This document shows, piece after piece, positions 26,836-36,700 of a DNA stretch of 64,000 nt. Both the position numbers and the translations under genes were made by a program. The notes beneath the pieces were generated by a model, which was not told the DNA's origin, did no database searches, and worked only from the letters and a program-made list of their open reading frames with translations. Within the stretch, counting starts at the first letter, position 1. Every line of letters starts with the position of its first letter. The DNA is from Verrucomicrobiaceae bacterium (GTDB lineage Bacteria; Verrucomicrobiota; Verrucomicrobiia; Verrucomicrobiales; Verrucomicrobiaceae), in NCBI GenBank assembly GCA_016795365.1, contig JAEUHN010000036.1:192181-256180 (forward strand). Direction: 5' to 3'.

Positions 26836-27840
26836 TCATGGGGCTGATTGCGAGGGATTGTAAAGTGAGGAAGCCGCAAAGGTGATGTTCTCCACTGAGG
26901 CCTCCAGCGATTGACGGAGCAAAGGATCACCTGCCATCTGAGCGGTGGCCAGGAGCCGTTCGCGCAGAGCCGGCGAGCGAATCTCCCGCAACGCCTTCAG
27001 CACAGGTTGCACTTGTTCAGACCCAGCCTCTGAGGGGGTGGCGTGATGCAGCAGCGCATCGAGACTGGATTCGTCACCGATGCTGGCCAGACCGGATGCA
27101 GCGGCGGCCCGGAGGTCTGCATCCTGCTGATCACCATCCAGCAATCGCACCAGTGCCGGAGCAGCGGCTGAAGTGGCCACCGTGCTGATGGTATGCATGA
27201 GACGCTCGCGGGCACCGGATGGGATCGTGGGATCGTGCAGCAGCTCTTGCAGGTGCTGAATGGTGTCCTCATCAGCGCTGCGGGCAATCGCATCACTCGC
27301 AGCATCGACGAGCACCGCATCGCCACCGAGGGCGATCAAGGAGGTGACCAGTTCCCGTGCCTCACGATCCATGCCTACGTAGCCTTTGAGCGCAGCGGCG
27401 ATGAGTTGTCGCGTCTCCGCATCCTTCGTTTGATGGAAGGCATCGGACAGCGCCTGAAAAGCATCGGCATGATCCATTGCGACCAACGAAGTGACGAGTG
27501 TCTGCTTTTGTTCCGCGGTGCCCTGACGAATCTGATGCATCATCTCACGGAGCATCGTGGCTCGCTCCTGGTCGTTCATTTCGCGAATCAAGCCCGGCAT
27601 GTGGGGAGACGTGTGCTGTGATGATGTTCCAGAGTGATCAATGGATGCTACCACCTGCTCACCCATGGCCACTCCGCTCGACATTGCCACGGGAGAACCC
27701 GAAGCCGTAGAGGGAGTTGCACGGGGAGGAATCGTCGCAGTCAGCTCAAACCGTGGGCCGCCGTCAAAGAACTGCCAGCCAATGGCAAAGATGACGGGAA
27801 GGGCGGCTGAGAAACCAAGGATTGCCGTGCGAGTGGTCAT
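26836..27840 (-). CDS. Membrane-anchored or secreted HEAT-repeat protein
   Basis: The 334-residue protein begins MTTRTAILGFSAALPVIFAIGW, here given as two pieces (basic start, then hydrophobic residues 5-20), a signal anchor. A low-complexity Ser/Thr/Pro stretch follows to about residue 90. The rest is helical HEAT-like repeats, visible as recurring LVTSLIALGGDAVLVDAASDA and PALVRLLDGDQQDADLRAAA units, typical of extended protein-binding solenoids. The ATG at 27840 was chosen over 27906 because the latter overlaps the upstream gene and precedes the signal sequence. It lies 25 bases after the Ig-like gene and 40 bases before the sigma-FHA gene, inside one operon. Confidence 0.78.
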   Translation of the reverse strand: MTTRTAILGFSAALPVIFAIGWQFFDGGPRFELTATIPPRATPSTASGSPVAMSSGVAMGEQVVASIDHSGTSSQHTSPHMPGLIREMNDQERATMLREMMHQIRQGTAEQKQTLVTSLVAMDHADAFQALSDAFHQTKDAETRQLIAAALKGYVGMDREARELVTSLIALGGDAVLVDAASDAIARSADEDTIQHLQELLHDPTIPSGARERLMHTISTVATSAAAPALVRLLDGDQQDADLRAAAASGLASIGDESSLDALLHHATPSEAGSEQVQPVLKALREIRSPALRERLLATAQMAGDPLLRQSLEASVENITFAASSLYNPSQSAP

Positions 27841-27865
27841 GGGAAGCAAGGGGCTGGAAGGTGAA

Positions 27866-28306
27866 TCACTGAACGGTGAGCGCTGCGTTGGGGAGCGGCT
27901 GGGCAAACATGTTGTTCCCCGTGAACTCAGCCATCACGATGTTCCGCCCTGCGGTGGCCCACGAGCTGACCATGAAACTGCACCGTGCGTAGCCACTGGC
28001 GTCCGTGTAAACAGAGGTGCCCACGCGGGAGTTCGGATACGTGGGTGTGCCGAAGAAGAAGGAGATGGCGGCACTCTGAACGCCCGCACCATTGTCCAGC
28101 CGAGTGAGCCTTGCAGTCGCGGTGACATACGTGCCTCGACGAGCCGTTGAGGTCGAGAGCGAGAGAGACATCAGCGTGGGGATCTGATTAATCCCGTAAG
28201 CGGCCTCGGCGGACGAGGCAGCACCCAGTCCGAGTGCTCCGCTAACGATGGCGGCGACGGCATTGCGGCGATTGACTGGAAGGGAAGTATCGGTGTCGGT
28301 TTTCAT
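27866..28306 (-). CDS. Tat-exported single-domain Ig-like protein
   Basis: The 146-residue protein starts with a twin-arginine signal (SLPVNRRNAVAAIVSGALG) cleaved near SSAEAA. The mature part, about 105 residues, reads as one bacterial Ig-like domain: TARRGTYVTATARLTRLDNG, AAISFFFG, TDASGYARCSF and ALTV at the C terminus. Such domains act as adhesion or spacer modules. The ATG at 28306 is favoured; an upstream open frame reaching 28657 lacks coding character and overlaps the subtilisin gene. It is the first gene of the operon that includes the sigma-FHA protein and kinase, and the conserved promoter-like element at 28359-28390 lies 53 bases upstream. Confidence 0.72.
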   Translation of the reverse strand: MKTDTDTSLPVNRRNAVAAIVSGALGLGAASSAEAAYGINQIPTLMSLSLSTSTARRGTYVTATARLTRLDNGAGVQSAAISFFFGTPTYPNSRVGTSVYTDASGYARCSFMVSSWATAGRNIVMAEFTGNNMFAQPLPNAALTVQ

Positions 28307-28358
28307 ATTGGATTGATGTGAAGGGTGATGACATGGGACCTCATGGGTGAGGTCTTGA

Positions 28359-28390
28359 TGGTTCAGGCCAGGGGATGGGAACTTCTTATG
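28359..28390 (-). promoter_or_regulatory. Promoter-like element, copy of CATAAG-N15-GGCMTSAAYC, before the Ig/HEAT/sigma-FHA/kinase operon
   Basis: On the minus strand CATAAG (28390-28385) is followed after exactly 15 bases by GGCCTGAACC. It lies 53 bases before the start at 28306. The same two boxes at the same spacing occur at 30513-30544 and 40825-40856. Confidence 0.65.
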
Positions 28391-28452
28391 GGTTCGGAGA
28401 AAAAATGTCTGCCCCCAGGCGACAGACAGTCTCCTGGGGGCGACGAATCGAC

Positions 28453-30438
28453 TTAGAACCTCACCACGAGCCTGTAGGCTCCTGGACCACCGCCGTAAGA
28501 GCGCACGCGGATAAAGTAGTAACCACGGTCCACTCGGATCCGGCAGCGGAAATTGCCATTGCCCGCACTGTCGTTGTCTTCGGTGAGGAGTTTGTAGTTG
28601 CTCCGCGCACCATCGTAGATGTGGCCGAAGGTATTGGTGCTTCCCGAGGTGTAGCAATCGAGGTAGCCACTGGTCGGGCAGTAAACACGGTAGATGTCGT
28701 TGTCCCGCTCAAACTCCAAAGAGCCACTGGTCGTGGAGTTGAGAGAAATCTCCTTGTAGTTCGGGACTTCATTGGGAGCATCGTCAGCGGTGATGATGCC
28801 AGTGCCCTGAATCTTGAAGGTCATCGTGGGCACGCCTGGATCGCTCGTGGTGAACCTCACCAGGCTGCTGTGGGTGCCTTCGCGGATGCCAGAGTAGCGG
28901 ATGGTCAGAGTGGTGGACTGGCCAGGGTTGAGCAGGGCTGCGTTGCGGGTGACGATGGTGAAGCGATCGGGGTTGTCGCCACTGAGATTGGCCGTGCCCA
29001 GACTCAGACCGGTGCCACCTTGATTCGTGATGGTAAAGCTGCGGGTGATGCCAGGTGAGTTGACCACCGAGATGCTGCCGAAGTCCGTGCTGTCGCCAGT
29101 CCAGGGAGTGAGGTCATTGTTGCCAATCTGATTGTTGTTACCGAAGACGGCGAGTTTGGCAGGCGCTGCCTGTCCGCCCAGTGCCCTCGCCAGATTGAGG
29201 CGTCCACCAGTCACTGTGCGACCATTGAATGCGGGCACCTTGTCCACCGTGGAGAGGATGCGCTGCTTGATGTTCTGCCATGACTCGGATGGCGCTGCGG
29301 CCCAGATCAATGCGACTGCGCCAGTGACGTGGGGAGTGGCCATCGAAGTGCCGCTGATCGTGCGATAGGAGCCGCCGATCCACGTTGAAATGATGTTCTC
29401 ACCGGGGCCTTCGAGATCAACATCGGCACCCCAGTTGGAGAACCAGGCGAGCGTGTCGCTGCGAGTGGAAGCACCCACGCTGATGATGTTGGCATTAGGA
29501 TACGCCGCTGGATAGCTAGGAAGAACGGCTGTGTTTGCGGCATCGTTGCCAGCGGCGGCACAGATGATGATGCCTGCACGCTCCATGGCGGTGATCTGGG
29601 CTCGGAGTGTGGTTGAGGGATAGTAGCCGCCCCAGGATGCATTGACCACCTTCGCTCCCATCTTCTGCGCATACTTGAGTAGTTCGACGGCGTCGCTGGT
29701 GGCTCCGCTGCCGGTGGAGTCAAGGAACTTGAGATGCATGATACGCGCCTGATGGCTGACGCCTGCACAGCCGATGCCATTCCCACCCTCGGCCCCAATG
29801 GTGCCAGCGGTGTGTGTGCCGTGGCCATTGTCGTCCTGCGGAGGGCGGGAGCGGTTCACCGTATTGATGCCATGAATGTCATCCACGTAGCCGTTGCCAT
29901 CGTCATCGCGATTGTTGCCAGGAATCTCACCGCGATTGACCCAGAGGTTGTTCACCAGATCGGGGTGCGTGAGATCGCCTCCCGTATCGGTATTGGCGAT
30001 GACGATGGAACGCGAATCCCTGGCGCGATCCCAGGCCTCGGGTGCATCAATGTCGATGTCGTTGTTTTGATGCATGCCCCATTGCTGGGAGAACAGCTGG
30101 TCATTCGGAACAGCTGATGCTTTGAGGATGTAGTCCGGCTCGACTACCTCGTAGAGACCGCTGGCCTGGTAGTCGGCGATCACCTTTTCGAGTGACACAG
30201 CGGCGTTGACGGAGGCGCGGACGAAACCTTCCGTGCCGACGGTGTCCACAGCCACCGCAGCAGACCGTGTATGAGTGCTTTGAAGGGCGGCTGCCGAGGC
30301 CGTGGCTTTGGGTTTGAGCAAGACGCGACCAGCGATGCACTTGGCACCGTTGACTGTAACTGTGGCAGTTTGACTGCGCACCGTGGAGAGCGGCGCAATG
30401 GCCGCCAGCAGGATAGCGAGAGCTGTGGGGAGCTTCAT
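28453..30438 (-). CDS. Secreted subtilisin-family (S8) protease with choice-of-anchor/HYDIN-like and pre-peptidase C-terminal domains
   Basis: The 661-residue protein has a signal peptide (about 1-22), a fervidolysin-like propeptide (about 30-105, ending EPDYILKASAVPND) and an S8 catalytic domain (about 118-415). It shows the triad Asp151 (TDTGGD), His206 (NGHGTHTAG) and Ser365 (SGTSMATPH), plus the oxyanion-hole Asn298 (AAAGND), so it looks active. Residues about 425-545 form an ASPM/HYDIN-type beta domain (SITNQGGTGLSLG-like, here FTITNQGGTGL). The last 100 residues resemble a PPC domain, common in secreted proteases. It is a single-gene unit between two other units that share its upstream element at 30513-30544. 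It shares prodomain and catalytic features with the giant protease next to it. Confidence 0.9.
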   Translation of the reverse strand: MKLPTALAILLAAIAPLSTVRSQTATVTVNGAKCIAGRVLLKPKATASAAALQSTHTRSAAVAVDTVGTEGFVRASVNAAVSLEKVIADYQASGLYEVVEPDYILKASAVPNDQLFSQQWGMHQNNDIDIDAPEAWDRARDSRSIVIANTDTGGDLTHPDLVNNLWVNRGEIPGNNRDDDGNGYVDDIHGINTVNRSRPPQDDNGHGTHTAGTIGAEGGNGIGCAGVSHQARIMHLKFLDSTGSGATSDAVELLKYAQKMGAKVVNASWGGYYPSTTLRAQITAMERAGIIICAAAGNDAANTAVLPSYPAAYPNANIISVGASTRSDTLAWFSNWGADVDLEGPGENIISTWIGGSYRTISGTSMATPHVTGAVALIWAAAPSESWQNIKQRILSTVDKVPAFNGRTVTGGRLNLARALGGQAAPAKLAVFGNNNQIGNNDLTPWTGDSTDFGSISVVNSPGITRSFTITNQGGTGLSLGTANLSGDNPDRFTIVTRNAALLNPGQSTTLTIRYSGIREGTHSSLVRFTTSDPGVPTMTFKIQGTGIITADDAPNEVPNYKEISLNSTTSGSLEFERDNDIYRVYCPTSGYLDCYTSGSTNTFGHIYDGARSNYKLLTEDNDSAGNGNFRCRIRVDRGYYFIRVRSYGGGPGAYRLVVRF

Positions 30439-30512
30439 AGGAGTAGGATGTTTGGAGTGATGAATCCCGGTGCTGTGATGGCTTTGTTGCCAGCATCAGC
30501 ACCGGGGCTTGC

Positions 30513-30544
30513 GGATTGATGCCAGGGCCCCACAGGTCCTTATG
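30513..30544 (-). promoter_or_regulatory. Promoter-like element, copy of CATAAG-N15-GGCMTSAAYC, before the subtilisin gene
   Basis: Minus-strand CATAAG (30544-30539) is followed after 15 bases by GGCATCAATCC, 75 bases before the ATG at 30438. An A/T-rich tract (30553-30570) lies just upstream, as at the other two copies. Confidence 0.65.
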
Positions 30545-30713
30545 CTTTGCAGGAAAAGTTTTTTTGTTTGCCTGCAATCACCATCGCCATAGCCCTTGGT
30601 GCATGTCTCGGCGTAGCGCGTCATCCATCATGAATGCGCTCCCTCAGAAGCTACCGATCAGGTGCCTCGATCACGATCCAACCGAACAAACTGCAAAGAC
30701 CAACCATCCACCG

Positions 30714-33700
30714 CTAAAGCGAAGGGCTGATCGTTGCCAAACCAGAAGTAGAGGGCATCCAGACTGCCGTATTGCCAGCAGCAGGAACATCTGGCGTGAG
30801 ATGGAATCCACGCGCTACCTGCCCCGAAGCCGCCTGCACCAATACACCTCGAAAAATCGAAACGAGGGAGACATCACTTGTTTGATTCAAGTTCGGGCGG
30901 CGCGTGGTCAGCGTTCCGTAAAACACACCGCTCGTCGGCGTGAAGGTGAAGGTCACGGCTTGGGTGGAGCCGATCGTTGCCGTCGGGCCTGGCAGCCCTC
31001 CTGCTTTCAAGGTCAGCAGTGATTTCGCTGGCGTGAGGAAGCTAGGATGCGTGAGTTCGAGCGTGGCATTGAGCGACTTGTCCGCAAGGCCAAGCACCCA
31101 CTCGGTGGCTGATGGCTTCGTGTATCGCGCACCCATGCAGTTCAATTCAAGAGGGCCGAAGCCATCGTAATGAACAAGCGAGTTCGTGAACCATTGCGGA
31201 ATGCGTTTCCAGTGAAGGAAGCCGCTCAGCGATTGATCTGAGGCTACAGTTACACGGCCTGCAACAGTATCCGCCAATGCCGACGAGTGGTAGATTGCCA
31301 CCTCCCCACCAGGGCCGATGTGCGTGGTGCCTGTATAGACGACGCCGTCTGCCAAGCATCCGCTGATCGTCACGATGCCCGTAGTCGAAATGCTCAGCGT
31401 GACATAACCTTCTCCCTTGGGGCCAGGGTTTGTCAGCTCATTGCGTGCAAGCGTGCCCGTGAAGAGCCCGTCACGCCCGCCAGCCGTAGGCATCTTGGGC
31501 CATAGCATGAAGGACGCCTCACTGCTTCCGAGGTTCACATGGCCAAACAGATGCACATTCCCATTTGCGCCAAAATCGAATGCGATCGTCAAAGGCACAT
31601 TGCTGTAGGGCAATACAATCGTTGCCGTCCCAAGGACGACTGAGCTGCCTCGGGAGGCCAGCACCCATCCGCTCACCGAATAGGAGTAGTAGCCCAGGTA
31701 GATCTTCCCCGTCCATGATCCGGTGGGAGTGATGGTAACGTCAAACCGTCCGCCCACGCCGTTGTTGATATCCTCATCAGGATCGACCGCGCCTGTGAAT
31801 GTGCCTGCGGCTCCCGAGGGAAGGGTATCAATGGTGAAGTGCAAAGACGTGCTCACCTTCCCAGCGATATTCGCGCCCGTCATTCGGCATACCAATGGCG
31901 TGGTGATCGCCTGGAGCGGGCGTCCGGTGATTCTTCCCGTGATGGTGTTGAGGGTCAGGCCCAGAGGCAGGCGATCGATGCTGTAGGAGGACGGTCGCAC
32001 GGACTGGGCCTGATCAAAAGGCGGTGCCAGCTCCGTCTCCTGACCCATCATCAGATTGACCGCTGTAGGCGCAGCCGAAAGGGACTGTGGCACACGCACG
32101 ATGCGGAGGCTGTGGACAGCAGTCGAGAACACGCCTGCCGCGCAGGTCACCTCACAGGTGTAGTCAGCCTCATCTCCGGGAGCCAGCTTCCGAACGGTCA
32201 GTGCTGCGGATGTCGCTCCCGTGATCCTGGCATCCGTGGCGACTGGCACGCCTCCACGCATCCAACGAAACGACACTCCTGGACCCGCCGCAGGCACGGT
32301 CATGATCACCGTTGCGCCCGGCAGTGCGGACCAGCTTTTCGCGCCGAGATCAGCCACGACCACGGGCACTTCCTGGCCCAGCGTGGTGCCAGCGGTGCCC
32401 GTCACGCGCAGTCGATAGGTGCCTGCGTGAGAGACGAGCGCATTGCGCACTCCATAAGCCTGTCCGGTAGCGCCAGCGATGGCGAGATTGTTCTTGAGCC
32501 ATTGGTAAGCAGCGGATTGTTCGGTCAAGACAGGCGCATGAAGCAGCAAAGGCTGCCCTGCATGAACTATCATGGCGGATGGCTGAGATGAGAACTGAAC
32601 CTCGTCATCGACGATCCGAATCACATGCTGCTGCCGGGAGCCCAGGATCGCTCCGGTCAAAGGATTGCCCAGGCGAAGCGTGATGTTCTCGCGGCGCTCC
32701 ATTTCCATATCCGCCGTCAGCTTGATCGCGATCACAGCGGTCACCTGGCCAGGAGCAAACGAGATCGTGCCCGCTGTCGTGGTCGTGTAGTCCACACCCA
32801 AGGTCGCAGGTCCTTCGAAGGTGATGGGAACCGAAAAGGTCGTGGCAGGCGCAGGCGATGCCGTGACATACACATTCACAGTGCCTGCGGACTCCGCCTT
32901 GGTCGTCTCCACTTGGGTGAACTGCACCTGCGTGGCCAGCTTCAGCTGGCCGGAGATGACATTGCTCACCGCACCTGCCTCATTCGTGCCTTTGCGCCGG
33001 ACGCGGAGCCGCATCCACTGAGTGGGTGAACTGTCGAGCGTGGCCGTCGAAGCGACTTCGATCAACTCGGCGGTATCGACGAGCGTCGCGGTATCGGGTT
33101 CACCGCTGCGCCAGTTGACCAAATCATCCGAGACCTCCACGATGTAATCCAGATCGCTGCGCTGGCCTTGATAGAGGCGCACGCTGAGCACTTGGTGGCG
33201 ACCACCGGGAGTGAGATCACCTTCATTGCCCACCGAAAACAAGCCGGTGCTGCTGGTGCCGGTCGTGATCGTGTCGATCCGGGCCACGGGTTGCACACCT
33301 GTGTTGCGCACGAGTGGAGCGGTGCCGATGGCATATTCCAGGAGGTTGCACAAACCATCGCCATCGGGATCAGCGAAGGAATCGGTGTAGAGCGGACTGG
33401 ATTGCTGGCTGATGCCGAACTGTGACAACTGCCACGAGCTGGAGGCCTGTGTGGTGTCATACGAAGACACGCTCATCGCCACCCCGCCGAACCCTGCCAC
33501 GGTGATGGGGATCGCGCTGCCGATCTCGCCATTGCCCAACCCACCATGCCAGTTATCCCCCCAGGCGAAGACTTCCCCCGCGTCCGAGAGCGCATACATG
33601 CAGGACGGGCTGGCGGAGAGTTGCGTGACGCGAGGCAGCCCGACGACGAGCGCCGCCTTGAACGGAGGCACCTGGATGGCAGGTGGCAGTGCACGCCCCA

Positions 33701-36700
33701 GGTATCGTGGCGAATCACTCCATGCCCAGACACGGCCCAATGAATCAAGCGCGAAGACCGCATCATTGGCGATGAAGATCGAAGAAATGAACGGCAGACC
33801 TGCCACCTTGCGTGGCACGGTGATGGCCTTGGCGTAGTCGTAGTTGGCCTGGGCGGCCCAGTCCACATGACCGAATTCCCATACGGAACCATCGGCCAGG
33901 AGCACCACACTGGTGGCGTCGCCAGCTGCGAGCTGAACGGCCCCTGAGATGTTCGCCACGGGCACCGGAGCGAGACGGTCCACTGTGGTGCCATCACCGA
34001 GCTGACCACGACTGTTCCTTCCCCAGGCAAACACGGTGCCCTGGCGGGTGCGTGCCAGCGTGTGGGCACCTCCGGCAGCGACTTCTACAACGTCGGCCAA
34101 TCCGTTGACGGTCACCGGCAGGCGGCGGTCCGTCGTTGTGCCATCGCCCACCTGGCCGCGATGATTGCGCCCCCAGGCTTGCACCGTGCCATCAGCCAGT
34201 GCTGCCACTGCATGATGCGTCATCTCAAAGTCTTCATCCTCGCCGCTGCTGGCGGAAAAGGAGACGACGGCACCTGCCAAAGGCACCTGACCGGCGAGTT
34301 CCGGTGATGGGGGACCGGTGCCGAGCTGAGCCACTGGCAGACCGAGTTCGCCATACCGATTCCAGCCCCATGCCCAGAGGGTGCCATCGGGCTTTCGAGC
34401 AAGCGTGAAGGGTGTATTCCGATGAGCGGCCACGGCCGACTCCATGGCTGGGAAACCAGTGAAGGGCTGCGGTTTCGTCTCCTCGGGGCTGTTGCCCTCC
34501 CAGGCTCCGCCCCACGTCATCCAGGTGCCGTCGGTTCTGCGTGCCATGCCGCTCCAGAGCGGAGCCATCCGGTCGATCTGGCTTAGGCCTTCGATCCGCG
34601 CAGGGATGGCCCGGGTGCTCGAAATGCCGTTGCCCAGCTCTCCGGCGATATTCCTGCCCCAGGTGATGATTTGTCCGCTTCCAGTTGTTAGAACGGTGGA
34701 GAAGCGATTGCACGCGAAGGAGCCCACGCCCTCCGTAAAATCATAAGGCAGCCGTTCTGGCGCGATTCGATTCGGGCTCGGACCTCGGCCTAGACTGCCG
34801 AAAAGATCGTCCCCCCAGGTCCAGATGTCTCCTGAAGCATCCATCGCGACGGCGAACAACTCGCCAGCGGAGATGTAAACGATGTCACTCAGTGCCTCGA
34901 ACTGCCGCGGCTCACGAGCTTCTGCTGGCCAGTCACTGGAAGGCCCGGTCCCCATGCCACCCCAATACCACACGGTGCCGTCATCACGCACAAAGTAGGC
35001 AGTGTGCCTGTCTTCATAAGGCGAGAGGGTGCTGGCAATGAAAGCGACGTCAGTCAGGTTGGGAACGGGCTGCGGCACCGTCACCGGCGTGTTGGTGAAC
35101 TGGTCATTGCCCCACCACAGGACGGTTCCATCAGCCCTGATCGCAAAGGATCGGTAGTCTCCCGCGAAGACCATCCCGGCATCCGTGATGCCCTGCACTT
35201 TGACAGGTGTCCGGGATGAGATGGTGGTGCCATTGCCCAGCTGTCCTTCGTCGTTCTTGCCCCAGGCATACACACTGCCGTCCTGGTTGGCGACCAACAC
35301 ATGATCATCGGCTGCAGCAATCCAGATTGCCTGGGGTTGTGATCCTGACTCCCAGAGGCCTGTCACCTGCACGGGCAGACCACTCTGCCCGAAGCCGCCA
35401 TACAGGCTGCCACCAAAGCCCCACACCGTGCCGTTGCTGCGAAGCACATAGGAGGCATCTCCCTGTGCGGCGACCATGATGGCATCGTCGATGCCGGGCA
35501 CGATCACGGGCAAGGGGCTCTCGGCTTCGGGCCATCCATATGGGCCAGCCTTCGGGCCATTGGGACCGAGTTGTCCGTATCGATTGCTACCCCAGGCGAA
35601 GACCTGTCCACCATAGATTGCTAGTGTGTGTTCATAGCCTTTGGCCACTCGTCCGGCCATCCCCTGCCCGATGGCCATGGCCTGCGTCGTTTGTCCCACA
35701 CCGCCGGTGCTGCCGCCGCTGCCCACGAGATTCGGAGCGTAGAGCCGGTCCATCACCTTGGCCAAATCCAGCCGCCCACCGGACAGGCATTTGCCCGTCA
35801 GCTTGGCCGATGGTTGCGCCTGTTCGATGATGATTTGGCGGGTTTGTCGCTCATCGAGTTCTGGTGCCCACATGCGGAGCAAGACCGCCGCACCGGTAAC
35901 GAGAGGTGCCGCACCGCTGGTGCCGTTGCGCGCCTCATACATGGTGGTGCCTGCACGCGCCCCCCAGGTGGTGGTGCCGCCCGCAAAGATGTCCACGTTC
36001 AGAGCCCCGTAGTTCGTCCCGGCTGCTCCCCAGACACTGGGTGCATCAGTGGCATCACAGGCACCCACGCTCAAGACGTAGCCACTGGGCACGCAAGCTG
36101 GGAAGACGGGGAACCGATCGCAGTTGGCTCTCGAGTTCCCGGCAGCAGCCACATGAAGCACCTTGTAGGAAACGGGTTCCACAGGATTGGAAAACGTCAG
36201 CGGTGTCGCAGTGCGGGCGAGGGTGGTGTAGTTGCTCAGCGTGATGCTGTTGCCGCCGATGATCGCAATCATCGTCTTGGGAGGGATGCCGCTGCCCGTT
36301 ACCGTCATGCCCACGCGCAACTTGGCGAGTTCCATGGCATTGCCTTGAGCAACGATGACGTTCTTGTCCTTGGCGAAGGTGGAGGTGAGTCCGGTGGGTA
36401 GTGGATCGAGCGTGAGGCGGGAGTTGTTGATCACATTGAAGAGTGCTCGTGAGTAGCCCTGACCGCCCCAGCTGTGATTGCACACGGCCACCTGCTGGCG
36501 CTGGAGATTGAGGCGCTGCACGCAGTTCAGGGCTCCAATGGCTGCGTCGTAGGTTCCATAGGTGCCCACGAGTTTCCTGGTTCGGAGATCATAGAGGCCT
36601 TTGATGATCTTGAGTGGAAACAGCTTCACGTTCCAGGCGACGCCGGTGAGGCCCAGGCCGTTGTTGCCCGTGGCTCCGATGATGCTGGCCACCCAGGTGC

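Noticed and set aside
28307..28657. Upstream extension of the Ig-like gene
   Set aside because: It overlaps the 3' part of the subtilisin gene and covers the promoter-like element; the ATG at 28306 begins a proper Tat signal.
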